Positions 26,456 to 35,520 of a stretch of DNA of 64,000 bases are shown one piece after another. The position numbers and the translations under genes were made by a program. The stretch comes from Longimicrobiales bacterium. Its GTDB lineage: Bacteria > Gemmatimonadota > Gemmatimonadetes > Longimicrobiales > Gaopeijiaceae. The notes under the pieces are model-generated. The model was not told the origin of the DNA. It did not search any database and saw nothing but the letters and a program-made list of their open reading frames with translations. The stretch lies in the NCBI GenBank assembly GCA_028823235.1, contig JAPKBW010000005.1, positions 124,001 to 188,000 of the forward strand. The letters are read 5' to 3'. How positions within the stretch are numbered: position 1 is the stretch's first letter; each line of letters opens with the position of its first letter.

Positions 26456-26550
26456 GCAAAGCCTCTCCGGAAGGTGGGACGGGGAGGATGGGCCCTGTCG
26501 CGCAGGAAAGTCCAGTGCACCTAGGGCCCGAACGTAATTCTCGAGCCGTG

Positions 26551-27345
26551 CTACCAGATCCGGAGCACGACCAGCATGGGACGATGGTCTGACGCAACCG
26601 ACTCTTCGATGACCCGATGCTCCACGACCTCGAAAGCAGACCCGGGTCTCAGCATGACGAAATCGATCTCGCGGGCCGGACTGTCGGACGGGAAGGTGTT
26701 CGCCGGCCCATCCTTGTCGACGACGAACCAGTTAGCCTGGAGCAGCGACTGCAGGACAACATCACCTCTGCGTGAGTTGAAGTCGCCCGCGAGAACGACC
26801 GGATGCTCGAGGTCTGCGAGAAACTCCGAGAGCATTTCAGCCTGAGCCAGTCGCTCTTCGGGCGTCCGGTAAAAGTGAATCCCCACCACCGACACCGGAT
26901 CCCCGTCCGGTCCGGCAGCCACCTTGACCTCGAGAGCAGTCCGCGGTTCCTCTCCGTCCGGGAGGCGATGGTTCGTCACCGAACTGACCGGCAGCCTTGT
27001 AAGGATCGCCATCCCGTACTCACCGCCCTGGTACGGCATGAAGTCGCCGAAGTGGGCGGACATTCCGAGAAGGGTGCCCAACTCGGTAGCCTGCCGAACC
27101 CGGTCGCTTCTTTCGACTCCCTCGTCGATCTCCTGAAGCGTGATCACGTCGGCATCCAGTGGTCGGAGTACCGATGCGATCCGTTCCAGATCGATCACGC
27201 TGTCCATCCCCAGCCCGTGCCTCACGTTGTAGGCAGCGACACGCAAGGTCGTCTGTGCCGGCAACGGTGCGGTAGCGGTGAGCAGACAGGCGAGCATGAG
27301 GAACAGATGACACGTCGCTCGCATGGTCAGGCGATCCCCGCGCAT
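26551..27345 (-). CDS. Endonuclease/exonuclease/phosphatase (EEP) family protein, exported
   Basis: A 264-residue protein with a signal peptide (MRATCHLFLMLACLLTATAP). EEP-fold motifs are in order: LRVAAYNVRHGLG (first Asn), VITLQEIDEGV (metal Glu), VSVVGIHFYRTPEERLAQAE, VVLAGDFNSRRGD (catalytic Asp-Asn pair) and VASDHRPMLVVLRI (Asp-His). The family includes nucleases, phosphodiesterases and sphingomyelinase-like enzymes; the exported form without other domains is common in lipid or phosphate hydrolysis. The start ATG at 27345 overlaps the stop of the MaoC gene upstream by one base (TGATG), which fixes the choice. Confidence 0.9.
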   Translation of the reverse strand: MRGDRLTMRATCHLFLMLACLLTATAPLPAQTTLRVAAYNVRHGLGMDSVIDLERIASVLRPLDADVITLQEIDEGVERSDRVRQATELGTLLGMSAHFGDFMPYQGGEYGMAILTRLPVSSVTNHRLPDGEEPRTALEVKVAAGPDGDPVSVVGIHFYRTPEERLAQAEMLSEFLADLEHPVVLAGDFNSRRGDVVLQSLLQANWFVVDKDGPANTFPSDSPAREIDFVMLRPGSAFEVVEHRVIEESVASDHRPMLVVLRIW

Positions 27346-27596
27346 CAGCCCTCGCCCTCGACCATGAACCGATAACACCAGGCCTCACCTTCGAGGACCG
27401 TCTCTTGGCTCTCTCGCTCGACGCCGACCTTGAGCTCACAAACCGGCTTCGATGCATGAACGCTCGCGAAGTCCTCATCAAAGTGGAGCGGATTTCGGTC
27501 GCCCGAGATCTCCGCGTACATCCGGATGTGCTCGGACGTCACATGCATCGATCGACTGGCGACCTCACCTGCGGTCAAATCAAGCGGCTGCGGCAT
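27345..27596 (-). pseudogene. MaoC-like hydratase gene with internal deletion
   Basis: An open frame of 83 residues that joins the two ends of a MaoC-like hotdog protein. The N-terminal part, HIRMYAEISGDRNPLHFDED, contains the hydratase motif (Asp and His of GDRNPLHFDE). It is followed after only four residues by SKPVCELKVGVERESQETVL and EGEAWCYRF, the last strands of the domain. A normal protein of this group is near 140-150 residues, so the central 55 or so residues (the second core helix and strands) are absent. The deletion keeps the frame and the EEP gene remains translationally coupled. The product is unlikely to fold as an active enzyme. Confidence 0.7.
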
Positions 27597-27614
27597 TAGT
27601 GTCTTCTCGCGTGT

Positions 27615-28151
27615 TCATCGTTGAAGATCGTCGAGTCGCTCCGCTAGCGACTCGTGTCCACATTCCCGCCCCCAGTGCAGCGCGGTAGCTCCGAAATAAC
27701 CAACCGCAGCCACTTCTGCACCTCGGTCCAATAGCAGACGAGCGACCTCGTGTTCCCCGTTGCGACAGGCAATGTAGAACGCGCCAGACACGCGATCACC
27801 AAGACGAAACGCACAGTCCGCAGGCCAGCCCGTCGGATCAGTGTCAGGACGAGGCGTCACACCCGAGGCGTTCTTAGGCGTGGTGCCCCCCGCACCAGGA
27901 GCCGCCGGTCCGCCTCAATCGGCGATTCGACGAGATCAAGCAGCACGGCAGAAGACCGCTCAGCGTTCATGTTGGCGGCCCATTCGAAGGCCGCCTGCAG
28001 CCAGGTCCTGCTCGACGACGGCGTGCACCAGAGTCATGCCCTGGTCACCTCGCTCTGAAACCCCGCTGGGGGCCTCCTCGAGAAGTGTCGCGAGCGTATC
28101 CGTGTCTCGCCTCTCCCACGCTCGCGAAGGCCGCATGCAGACACCCCCCAC
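27615..28151 (-). pseudogene. Decayed ankyrin-repeat protein gene
   Basis: Three minus-strand frames each give parts of an ankyrin-repeat protein. The first part reads DTDTLATLLEEAPSGVSERG, then GMTLVHAVVEQD, and stops near 27963. The second, in another frame, is WLQAAFEWAANMNAERSSAV, then LLDLVESPIEADRRLL. The last, in a third frame and open from a start at 27860, is SGAFYIACRNGEHEVARLLL, then DRGAEVAAVGYFGATALHWG and RECGHESLAERL, which are good repeats. At least two frame changes are needed, so this is a pseudogene. The last frame alone could give an 81-residue peptide. Confidence 0.6.
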
Positions 28152-28236
28152 TCACCTTGCCCTCCTCCTTCGCGTTTCGGCATCTTCGCCCCGGAACCTG
28201 CGATTCCACCTACCCAAGCGTGAGGCAGCACCTGAC

Positions 28237-29592
28237 ATGGAGATACTTGAGTCCATCAACCCGGCAACCGGCGAGGTCGTCGGAGAAGTATCGGTGACAC
28301 CGGGCGTCGACATTCAGGCCGCCGTCGACCGGGCCCGCGAGGCACAGCCCGGTTGGGAGGCCCTCGGAAGCGACGGACGCGCAGAGGTACTGAAACGAGC
28401 CGCAGTGATCCTCCTGGAACGAGCCGAGGCTCACGGCGAGCTGATGACTCGCGAGCAAGGCAAGCCGCTCAAGGAAGCCGTCGGAGAAGCGATGTCCCTT
28501 GGTGCGGGCTTGGCTCACGAGATCGACGAAATCGTCGACGCGCTCGCCCCAGACGTCCTGAAGGATGATCGGTTCCGCTCGACGGTGTACCACGATCCGC
28601 TCGGGGTCGTCGGTGCCATCACGCCATGGAATTTTCCGATGTCCATGCCGCACTGGATGATCCTTCCCTCACTCGCCGCAGGTAACACGGTAGTCTTCAA
28701 GCCCTCAGAGGAAACGCCTCTGTGCGCACAGGCCTACGCCGACGTACTCAACGAGGTGCTTCCCGAGAACGTTCTCGTCGTCGTCCACGGTGCGGACGAT
28801 CAAGGCAAGGCGCTGGTCCAGTCTGATGTCGACATGATCGCATTTACCGGCTCGCGCGAAGTCGGAAAGCATATCATGCGTGAAGCGAGCGGCACCCTAA
28901 AACGTGTCTTACTGGAGCTTGGCGGAAAGGATCCGATGATTGTCCTGGAAGACGCGGACCTGCAAAAAGCCGCAGAATTTGCTGCCTTCAACTCCTTCAG
29001 AAATTGCGGCCAGGTCTGCGTATCAACAGAGAGGATCTTTGTGATGGAGGAGATCGCCGACGAATTCGAGGCCACCGTCAAAGAACTGGCAGGCGCATTC
29101 TCGGTGGGCAACGGTCTGGAAGGATCAGACATCGGGCCCATGGTAAATTCCGGCCAGCGGGATCACGTGCTGGCGCAGGTCGAGTCAGCCGTATCCGCCG
29201 GAGCGACGGTCCTCGTCGGAGGTGAGGGGCACCATGACAACTTCGTAACGCCAACCGTACTCACTGGCGTGACCGAGGAGATGGATATCGGCACAGTCGA
29301 AACGTTCGGTCCGGTCGCCTGTATCTCACGTGTGTCATCCGTGGACGAAGCGGTAGAACGCGCAAATGACACGAAGTTCGGGTTGGGGGCCGTGGTATTC
29401 GGTGGTGACCCCGACAATACGGAAGCGGTCGCCAGACGACTGACCGCAGGGATGATCGGCGTGAACCGGGCCGCGGGCGGGGTATCCGGAACCCCGTGGG
29501 TCGGAGCACGAGAAAGTGGCTTCGGTTTTCACAAGTCGAAGGACGGTCACCGCCAATTCACGCAGACACGCGTTCTTACGAGGGCCTTGTAA
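28237..29592 (+). CDS. NAD(P)-dependent aldehyde dehydrogenase (succinate-semialdehyde type)
   Basis: A 451-residue ALDH. Cofactor and active-site segments are [20 protein letters not shown] (residues 123-142), [27 protein letters not shown], the general-base Glu 227 in [10 protein letters not shown] and the nucleophile Cys 261 in [13 protein letters not shown]. The closest group by feel is succinate-semialdehyde/NAD-dependent ALDHs. The upstream open frame back to 27841 is antisense to the ankyrin remnant and lacks homology, so I start at the ATG 28237, where the family begins ([12 protein letters not shown]). It is coupled to the hexosaminidase by TAATG. Confidence 0.93.
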   Translation: MEILESINPATGEVVGEVSVTPGVDIQAAVDRAREAQPGWEALGSDGRAEVLKRAAVILLERAEAHGELMTREQGKPLKEAVGEAMSLGAGLAHEIDEIVDALAPDVLKDDRFRSTVYHDPLGVVGAITPWNFPMSMPHWMILPSLAAGNTVVFKPSEETPLCAQAYADVLNEVLPENVLVVVHGADDQGKALVQSDVDMIAFTGSREVGKHIMREASGTLKRVLLELGGKDPMIVLEDADLQKAAEFAAFNSFRNCGQVCVSTERIFVMEEIADEFEATVKELAGAFSVGNGLEGSDIGPMVNSGQRDHVLAQVESAVSAGATVLVGGEGHHDNFVTPTVLTGVTEEMDIGTVETFGPVACISRVSSVDEAVERANDTKFGLGAVVFGGDPDNTEAVARRLTAGMIGVNRAAGGVSGTPWVGARESGFGFHKSKDGHRQFTQTRVLTRAL

Positions 29593-31199
29593 TGGGTCGC
29601 CCCACCCTAGACCACGCGGCGCTCCTGCTCATGACTGTAGCCGGCCTCACCGCCTGCGAGCAGCCGCGTCACGACATCGTCCCGACCCCAGTTCAGGCTG
29701 AGTTGACGCACGGGTCCTTCGAGATCACCGCTGCGACGGGCATCACGGTGGCTGACGGTAGTGATGGGGCCATGCGGGCCGTGGATACCTGGGCGGAACC
29801 ATATCGCGCTCAAGGCATCACTCTCTCGACTGATGGCGTGTCGGCCCCGGGGATCCTGGTCACGATTAGCGACGGACTCGCGACCGAAGCGTATGAACTG
29901 AGTGTCACGCCCGAGGGGATCACAGTCACCGGCGGGGACGCGGCGGGAGTTTTCTACGGTCTGCAGACGCTCAGTCAGCTCATGAGCGCGGACGCAGCGA
30001 CTGGAAAAGGAGCGAGTATCTCGGTCCAGGCGGCTGAGATATTTGATTCGCCACGCTTCGAGTATCGGGGCATGCATCTCGACGTCGCGCGTCACTTCCA
30101 AGGGCCAGAGTTCGTGAAGCACTACATCGATCTCCTGGCGATGTACAAAATCAACCGCTTCCACTGGCACCTTACCGAAGACCAGGGGTGGCGCATCGAG
30201 ATCGACGCCTACCCGAAGTTGACCGAAATCTCTGCCTGGCGTGAGCAGACCCAGATCGGGCACGGTAGCGACGAATTAAACGGCGACGGGCAGCGGTACG
30301 GTGGCTTCTACACCAAGGACGAGATCCGAGAGATCGTGGCGTACGCCGGAGATCGATTCGTCACGATCATCCCCGAGATCGAAATGCCGGGTCACGCGCA
30401 GGCGGCACTCGCAGCGTACCCAGAGTTCGCGTGCACCGAGGGACCGTTCGAGGTCGCGATGACGTGGGGCGTGTTCGAAGACATCTACTGCCCCTACGAC
30501 GAGACGTTCGAGTTCCTGGAAACGGTCCTCGCAGAAGTGATCGAGCTCTTCCCTGGTGAGTACGTGCATATCGGAGGCGACGAGGCACCCAAGACACGAT
30601 GGGAAGAAAGTCCCTTCGTGCGCGACCTCATGCAGCGCGAAGGCATGACTGACGTCGATCGGGTCCAGAGCTACTTCATTCGCCGCATAGAGCGTTTCCT
30701 CAATGACAACGGCAAGCGGATGATCGGCTGGGACGAGATTCTGGAGGGCGGCCTCGCGCCAAACGCGACGGTCATGTCGTGGAGGGGCACGCTTGGTGGC
30801 ATCGAGGCCTCTCGCATGGGCCATGACGTGGTCATGACACCCTACAGCAATCTCTACTTCGATTACTACCAATCCGAAGACCAGGGGAATGAGCCGTTTG
30901 CCATCGGTGGCTTCCTGCCGCTCGATTCGGTCTACGCGTACGAGCCGGTCCCGCAGCAGATGCGAGCGGAGGACGCAGCCCACATCATAGGAGCACAGGC
31001 CAACGTGTGGACGGAATACATGAAGACTCCAGAGCACATTGAGTACATGATCTTCCCGCGGATGTTCGCCTTGGCTGAGCTAGCATGGTCACCAATGGAA
31101 GCCAAGGACTTTGCCGACTTCCGTCAGCGGATCGAGTGGCATGTGGCGCGACTGGACGCTCTCGGCGTGAACTACCGTCCGCTCGACCCCATCAACTAG
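29592..31199 (+). CDS. Beta-N-acetylhexosaminidase, GH20, lipoprotein
   Basis: A 535-residue lipoprotein with lipobox VAGLTAC (Cys 22). The N-terminal GH20b-like domain runs to about residue 150 (VPTPVQAELTHGSFEITAAT). The catalytic TIM barrel starts at FEYRGMHLDVARHFQGPEFV and contains NRFHWHLTEDQGWRIEID. The catalytic pair is Asp 330-Glu 331 in HIGGDEAPKTRW. MIGWDEILEGGLAPNATVMS and ANVWTEYMKTPEHIEYMIFP complete the site. It removes terminal GlcNAc/GalNAc by the substrate-assisted route, for example from chitin oligomers, glycans or peptidoglycan fragments. The ATG shares one base with the ALDH stop. A longer frame inside the ALDH gene was rejected. Confidence 0.95.
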   Translation: MGRPTLDHAALLLMTVAGLTACEQPRHDIVPTPVQAELTHGSFEITAATGITVADGSDGAMRAVDTWAEPYRAQGITLSTDGVSAPGILVTISDGLATEAYELSVTPEGITVTGGDAAGVFYGLQTLSQLMSADAATGKGASISVQAAEIFDSPRFEYRGMHLDVARHFQGPEFVKHYIDLLAMYKINRFHWHLTEDQGWRIEIDAYPKLTEISAWREQTQIGHGSDELNGDGQRYGGFYTKDEIREIVAYAGDRFVTIIPEIEMPGHAQAALAAYPEFACTEGPFEVAMTWGVFEDIYCPYDETFEFLETVLAEVIELFPGEYVHIGGDEAPKTRWEESPFVRDLMQREGMTDVDRVQSYFIRRIERFLNDNGKRMIGWDEILEGGLAPNATVMSWRGTLGGIEASRMGHDVVMTPYSNLYFDYYQSEDQGNEPFAIGGFLPLDSVYAYEPVPQQMRAEDAAHIIGAQANVWTEYMKTPEHIEYMIFPRMFALAELAWSPMEAKDFADFRQRIEWHVARLDALGVNYRPLDPIN

Positions 31200-31208
31200 G
31201 GTCGACGG

Positions 31209-32069
31209 CTAACTGCCTCGCTCCAGCGGGCGTGTGAGGCAGGTCGGTCCGCCGCATCCCTTGAGACTAATTTCAGCACCTTGGTAGCTGTGCACCTCGA
31301 CCCCAGCAGCCTCCATCCGGCGCCGAGTCTCCGGATTTCCCTTCAGCGCGACGGCAAGGGACGGCCCTGCCGCGAGGACATTGCAGCCCTGAGAGTCGAA
31401 TTCTTCCTCAGGGACCTCGACCAGACGAAACCCACGCTTGACCACCATCTGCCGAAACACCACGGGCAGCAGGGGTGAGTAGACGAGAAGCAGGTCCTCG
31501 TCGAGCGGGGATAAAATCGACATGAGGTGAAACACATCCTTGGGACCCTTCCAGTGTGGAAGATCAACGGTGACGACCTTCACCTCCGGAAGCAGGTCTC
31601 GTACCTGCGCGACCCCAGCCTCGTTCGTCCGATAGCCACGGCCGATGACCAGAGTCTCTGAGTCCAGCCAGGTGGTGTCGCCACCTTCGAGCGTACCCGC
31701 CCCGGAGATCGATCCGGCCACGCGGAGACCCGCTTCCTCGAACCACGCCTGCTGTCGATCGGGCTCGTTCGAACGAGAGCCCTTCCCCATGTGACAGAGC
31801 ACAACTCCTTGTTCGCTGACGATCGATGCGTCCCGCACGTACATGGAATCGAGCCCGACGTCCTCCCTGGGCATCCACTCGATTGATACGCCGAGTTCTT
31901 CGAGCACCCTCACGAACGCATCGTATTCGCGGCATGCGACATCGTAGCTCGGCTCAGACAGATAATTGAGGGCGCGCCACTGCTCCCCGGTTCGTTCGGC
32001 CGACACGAAGGCATCTCGGGCATGCTTCAGGAGCACTCGCTTAAGTGAAGCGGTCTCACTTTGGTACAT
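31209..32069 (-). CDS. Amidinotransferase-superfamily hydrolase (dimethylarginine dimethylaminohydrolase-like)
   Basis: A 286-residue protein of the five-bladed alpha/beta-propeller guanidino-modifying superfamily. Landmarks are MYVRDASIVSEQGVVLC (the Asp near the start), SGAGTLEGGDTTWLDSETLV, the catalytic His in KDVFHLMSILSPLDED, and the terminal nucleophile region ISLKGCGGPTCLTRPLER, with Cys 277 the likely nucleophile. DDAH and bacterial relatives hydrolyse methylated or free arginine-type guanidines to citrulline. The exact substrate needs assay. It is convergent with the hexosaminidase across a nine-base gap and probably cytoplasmic. Confidence 0.85.
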   Translation of the reverse strand: MYQSETASLKRVLLKHARDAFVSAERTGEQWRALNYLSEPSYDVACREYDAFVRVLEELGVSIEWMPREDVGLDSMYVRDASIVSEQGVVLCHMGKGSRSNEPDRQQAWFEEAGLRVAGSISGAGTLEGGDTTWLDSETLVIGRGYRTNEAGVAQVRDLLPEVKVVTVDLPHWKGPKDVFHLMSILSPLDEDLLLVYSPLLPVVFRQMVVKRGFRLVEVPEEEFDSQGCNVLAAGPSLAVALKGNPETRRRMEAAGVEVHSYQGAEISLKGCGGPTCLTRPLERGS

Positions 32070-32105
32070 CGGGAACCTCCATTACTTGCCCATGGCGAAC
32101 GGATC

Positions 32106-33263
32106 TCAGCCGGCGGGCGCCGTATAGCGCAGCGTCACGCCGCGCCCTGTGTGATCAGATCCATATGAATCCTCGAGTCGGCGGTAGCCGTCCACGGAGT
32201 ACATCGTGAACGACTTTCGGCGGAAGAAGATGTGGTCCGGCGGGAAGCCGCCTCGAGTATCAAGGCCGTCCCACTCCGGGGACTCCGGGAACGCCTGACG
32301 CATCAGCTTGAGTGAGGACTCGGTGCTCGTCCACGTATTGAAGTCCCCGCCGATCAGGTTGACGGCGGTCAGGGGACCGTCGTCCTCCGCCCGGTCGATG
32401 GCGTCGATCAGGCCGTTCGTCTGGCGCGCGCGCGTCTGATTCCCGCTCAGGAGCGTACGAACGAGTGTGGAGACGACATCGAGCTGAGCCGACATCACGC
32501 GAACCCGCTGGCCGCCCGGGCCATATACCGTTGCGGCGACTGCCACCTTGCGACCGCCCTCGAGCGGAAGATCCATTGCGATCGGTGTGGACAGCGGAAG
32601 AGTCGACAGGATTGCGTTTCCCTTGTCCTCGTCCGGGCGGTCGCTGTCATCCACACCGTTCTGGACGGAGGGCACATAGACTAGGGCTAGACCGCAGGCC
32701 TTGGCTGCCACAACGATGTCGATGTCAGGGGTTGGCTCAGTCTTCCGTTCGGGATCGATCACCCTCGGAACGACGGAACTACCCTCGACCTGGCGCAGAC
32801 TTGCCGAAGAACGCCAGACCTCTTGGAGCAGTACGACGAACGGTGGGCGGCCGCTCCGAACAGACGGACTGGCAGCAGAGCAGTCGAGTCCGAACTCCGC
32901 ACGGAGCATGCGGTACAGATTTTTTCCGCCGATATTCATATTCCAGCTGATGATCTCCAGCCCTTGGTTCGGCTCCCAAGATGAAAACGTCGAGGCCGGG
33001 GTGAGCTGAATCACCGGCTCGCCGACCGTGGCACACCGCTGTGACGCCAGCGACACGTCCCGTTCGTTTGCCGCTCGGTACCACTGCAACTGCGTCGTAT
33101 CCGGTGCCTCCACCGCACTCCCGAGACTCTCCCCCGGGCAGGCAGGGGTCGCTGGAGCTGCCCTTTCCATCTCAGGACTCATGCTGCACGCGGAGCCCGC
33201 CAGAACCGCGAGAGCCAGAATGAACGACTCGCAGGCCGGGGCTCGGTGGATGACTCTATTCAT
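32106..33263 (-). CDS. Second EEP-fold lipoprotein
   Basis: A 385-residue lipoprotein with a signal sequence (LALAVLAGSACS). EEP motifs are GLEIISWNMNIGGKNLYRML (Asn), VVLLQEVWRSS (Glu), KGNAILSTLPLS, VNLIGGDFNTWTSTESS (Asp-Asn) and YGSDHTGRGVTLRY (Asp-His). The 80-residue segment before the first motif is poorly conserved. It differs from the EEP protein at 26551-27345 in size and lipid anchor. It overlaps the downstream end of the glycine-rich membrane protein gene (four bases), so these two are coupled. Confidence 0.88.
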   Translation of the reverse strand: MNRVIHRAPACESFILALAVLAGSACSMSPEMERAAPATPACPGESLGSAVEAPDTTQLQWYRAANERDVSLASQRCATVGEPVIQLTPASTFSSWEPNQGLEIISWNMNIGGKNLYRMLRAEFGLDCSAASPSVRSGRPPFVVLLQEVWRSSASLRQVEGSSVVPRVIDPERKTEPTPDIDIVVAAKACGLALVYVPSVQNGVDDSDRPDEDKGNAILSTLPLSTPIAMDLPLEGGRKVAVAATVYGPGGQRVRVMSAQLDVVSTLVRTLLSGNQTRARQTNGLIDAIDRAEDDGPLTAVNLIGGDFNTWTSTESSLKLMRQAFPESPEWDGLDTRGGFPPDHIFFRRKSFTMYSVDGYRRLEDSYGSDHTGRGVTLRYTAPAG

Positions 33264-33913
33264 CGAATTGGGATCGAAAACGCGGGCGAAAATGTCGCTT
33301 CCATCAGCCGGTTCGCATTAGCAGCCCCAAGGGCCCAGTCATAAATCCCTCCCACCGCGAGACCGGCCAGCGTGAACATCACGAAGTCATCCAACCCTCC
33401 GTTGGGCATGACGAGCCAGTATGCCCCGCCAGTGGCCAGTCCGATGCCAGCCCCGATGCCGGACCCGCGCGGCGCCGCGCCCACGGCTCCGCCGATCGCC
33501 GCCACAGCCGCCACGTCAGTCCAGTCGTACTTTCTCACGCCGTACCGCAGTCCGGCACCTACCGCCGCCCCGACCAGAGTCCCAATGCCAGCGCTCGTGA
33601 GCCTGCCGTTCAGGTCCGTCGGATTCTGGGCTCCAACGAGGCCACCCATGGCGAGCGCGACTGCGCCACCTGCGCTGGCCCCAGAAGCTGCACATTTACC
33701 TCCCTGCAGCGTCTGGTTACACGGAATCATCGTGCCTAGGAGGCCGAGTACGGATCCCGAGTACGCACCAAGCAACAACCCACCCGCAGTACTCCCCGTG
33801 CTCCCCTCGAAACTTTGCCCCGCAACGTGGTCGAGTCGAAGCACCGATGCTCCCAACACAAAAAGTGCCAGCACGACGGCAGGGCAGCGGATCATGTTCA
33901 CAGATGCATTCAT
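33260..33913 (-). CDS. Glycine-rich membrane protein with signal peptide, unknown function
   Basis: About 217 residues from the ATG 33913. After a signal peptide (MIRCPAVVLALFVLGASVL) come repeated Gly/Ala-rich helical segments with GxxxG spacing: STAGGLLLGAYSGSVLGLLG, ASAGGAVALAMGGLVGA, GTLVGAAVGAGLRYG and IGGAVGAAPRGSGIGAGIGL. A pair of cysteines (IPCNQTLQGGKCAA) could form a disulfide. It looks like a glycine-zipper membrane protein. The longer frame to 34105 adds a leader with no membrane character, so I prefer 33913; 33895 is also possible. It is coupled to the EEP lipoprotein. Confidence 0.6.
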   Translation of the reverse strand: MNASVNMIRCPAVVLALFVLGASVLRLDHVAGQSFEGSTGSTAGGLLLGAYSGSVLGLLGTMIPCNQTLQGGKCAASGASAGGAVALAMGGLVGAQNPTDLNGRLTSAGIGTLVGAAVGAGLRYGVRKYDWTDVAAVAAIGGAVGAAPRGSGIGAGIGLATGGAYWLVMPNGGLDDFVMFTLAGLAVGGIYDWALGAANANRLMEATFSPAFSIPIR

Positions 33914-34130
33914 GCTTAGGGCGGATTCACGGGCACGGCCCCGACGGGACAGTTCGCTGAGCGCCTCACAAGTAGTGGCCGGGGAAGAGGTAACATACGA
34001 CTCCGGGCCCACTGAGGACCAACGAACGTTTCCGCGCCACAGCCGCTGTGCCATTGATCTCAGCATCTGGTCCTCAATACCGACGAGTTGATCGCGCCTA
34101 TGCACCGTTCCCAGGAATCGTAGAACCGCG

Positions 34131-34497
34131 GTGACCAGGCATTTCTTGACGGGGCTGCTCGGGGTCTGCCCCCTGATGCCGTTCGCTGCCGGAGCTCATG
34201 CCCAGGACAGTCACTACTGGGCGGAGCAGTTCGGGGCACGGGCGTCGCTACTCGGTAGTGTCCTGATCGGGAGCCTTCGCTTGGACGAGCTCGGTGACCA
34301 CCAGCTCACGTACTCGCTCCTCCTTCGCCAGCAGTTTGACACAACGGTGACCGTGCAAGGAGTGGTCGAGCGGCCAGCCATGGGCGGAGGTACCGAAGAT
34401 GCCACCGCCAGCTACTCGAGGGACGCGACCAAAAGAGTGAGCAGGTTCGGACTCTCCTGGGCCTTTCCGATCGGGGAGAGCATGGCGCTCGGAATGA
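34131..34497 (+). pseudogene. Truncated outer-membrane protein gene
   Basis: The frame begins with a signal peptide (ending AGAHAQ) and then DSHYWAEQFGARASLLGSVL, an opening seen in FadL-like or transport-type outer-membrane proteins of this lineage, where a much longer barrel follows. Here only about 90 further residues are barrel-like (QLTYSLLLRQQFDTTVTVQG, RVSRFGLSWAFPIGESMALG). The frame then runs into a basic, low-complexity tail (from about 34505) that is antisense-like, because the next remnant is encoded there in another frame. So the gene lost most of its 3' portion and probably part of its middle. Confidence 0.55.
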
Positions 34498-34647
34498 CGC
34501 AACACGGTGCTGTTCGCGAGCACGCTGAAAGAGCTCGACGCGCAGGTCATGAACGGTCCGATGGAGGTCCTGGGCGGCGACTTGGTCGCCCAGTGCATGG
34601 ACCCGAAGGACACCATGCTCGTGGCACACTCGGTGGTCGCTGGGTAG
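34498..34647 (+). pseudogene. C-terminal remnant of a VOC (glyoxalase-fold) protein
   Basis: This frame opens right where the outer-membrane remnant loses sense and reads NTVLFASTLKELDAQVMNGP, then MEVLGGDLVAQCMDPKDTML, then VAHSVVAG before a TAG at 34645. The pattern VxNGPMEVxGGDxxAQCxDPxGxMFA is the standard end of many vicinal-oxygen-chelate proteins. No start or N-terminal half is present. So two unrelated gene fragments have been joined near 34498, which marks a deletion breakpoint. Confidence 0.65.
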
Positions 34648-34770
34648 CACCCTGCAGACCCTGAACGCCGTGGCAGCCCTCGTACCAAAAGCTGTGCACT
34701 CCGGACATGGCTCGGGGCGCACAGTCGTTTTCGGGTTGACACGTCCACGCGGTCGCCAGACGCTTCGGCC

Positions 34771-35520
34771 ATGATTCCTTCCCTGCCAAACCTTCGGGCC
34801 TCCCGAGTCGTGCTCGCGATCGCCGTCGGCATGGCCGGGCACTCACTTCCGGGGAGGGCGCCTGTTGTTGCCGGGCAGGCGACTGGCGAGCAGAGCCTAT
34901 CATCGCTCGAGACCGCCCGAGTGGAGCGAATGCTTGAAAGCCGGGTGGCCTGCCTCGGGTGTCATCAGATCGATGGTGCTGGCGGCCGTATCGGGCCATC
35001 TCTCGACGGATTGTCCGCTCGGTCGGACTTCGCTTATGTGCTGAGAGTCATACAGGATCCTTTGGGTCTCGGGCCGGCCACGACGATGCCTCATCAGGCG
35101 ATGCCTCGCATGGAAGCGGAGCGCCTGGCCCATTTCCTCCTGTCGCTGGAGCCGAACACATCCACACCCGGACCGACGCCTGAGGCTCCCCCGCTTCTCG
35201 CCCCCTCGGACCGCCTGGATGGTAGCGCACTCTACGCACGACACTGCGCGGCCTGTCATGGTGATCAGGGAGGCGGGGACGGCTGGAACGCTCCTGCGCT
35301 GCCAATCTCTCCGACCACCCATGACGACCCCACACTCATGGGGCGCCGTCCAGACGACACCCTGTTCGACGCCATCTATCGCGGTGGATATGTACTCGAC
35401 AAAAGTGCGCGCATGCCCGCCTTCGGGGCGATGCTCGAGCCAGGCCAGATCCGTGCCCTCGTAGGGTACATCCGCAAGTTGTGCGGATGCGCTCAGCCCG
35501 CCTGGGCTGGCGGCTCATGA
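34771..35520 (+). CDS. Di-haem c-type cytochrome
   Basis: A 249-residue exported protein with an N-terminal signal or anchor (VVLAIAVGMAGHSL) and two class-I cytochrome c domains. The first haem site is VACLGCHQIDGAGGRIGPSL (residues about 60-80). The second is HCAACHGDQGGGDGW, in about 155-170. Candidate methionine ligands are in TMPHQAMPRMEAERLAHFL and KSARMPAFGAMLEPGQIRAL. The two-cytochrome layout resembles small electron shuttles of periplasmic chains. Its stop overlaps the start of the octahaem protein (ATGA), so they are co-translated and very likely partners. Confidence 0.9.
   Translation: MIPSLPNLRASRVVLAIAVGMAGHSLPGRAPVVAGQATGEQSLSSLETARVERMLESRVACLGCHQIDGAGGRIGPSLDGLSARSDFAYVLRVIQDPLGLGPATTMPHQAMPRMEAERLAHFLLSLEPNTSTPGPTPEAPPLLAPSDRLDGSALYARHCAACHGDQGGGDGWNAPALPISPTTHDDPTLMGRRPDDTLFDAIYRGGYVLDKSARMPAFGAMLEPGQIRALVGYIRKLCGCAQPAWAGGS

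Noticed and set aside
27841-28236. N-terminal extension of the aldehyde dehydrogenase
   Set aside because: It is antisense to the ankyrin remnant, has no homology to the family and no ribosome site; the family start is at 28237.
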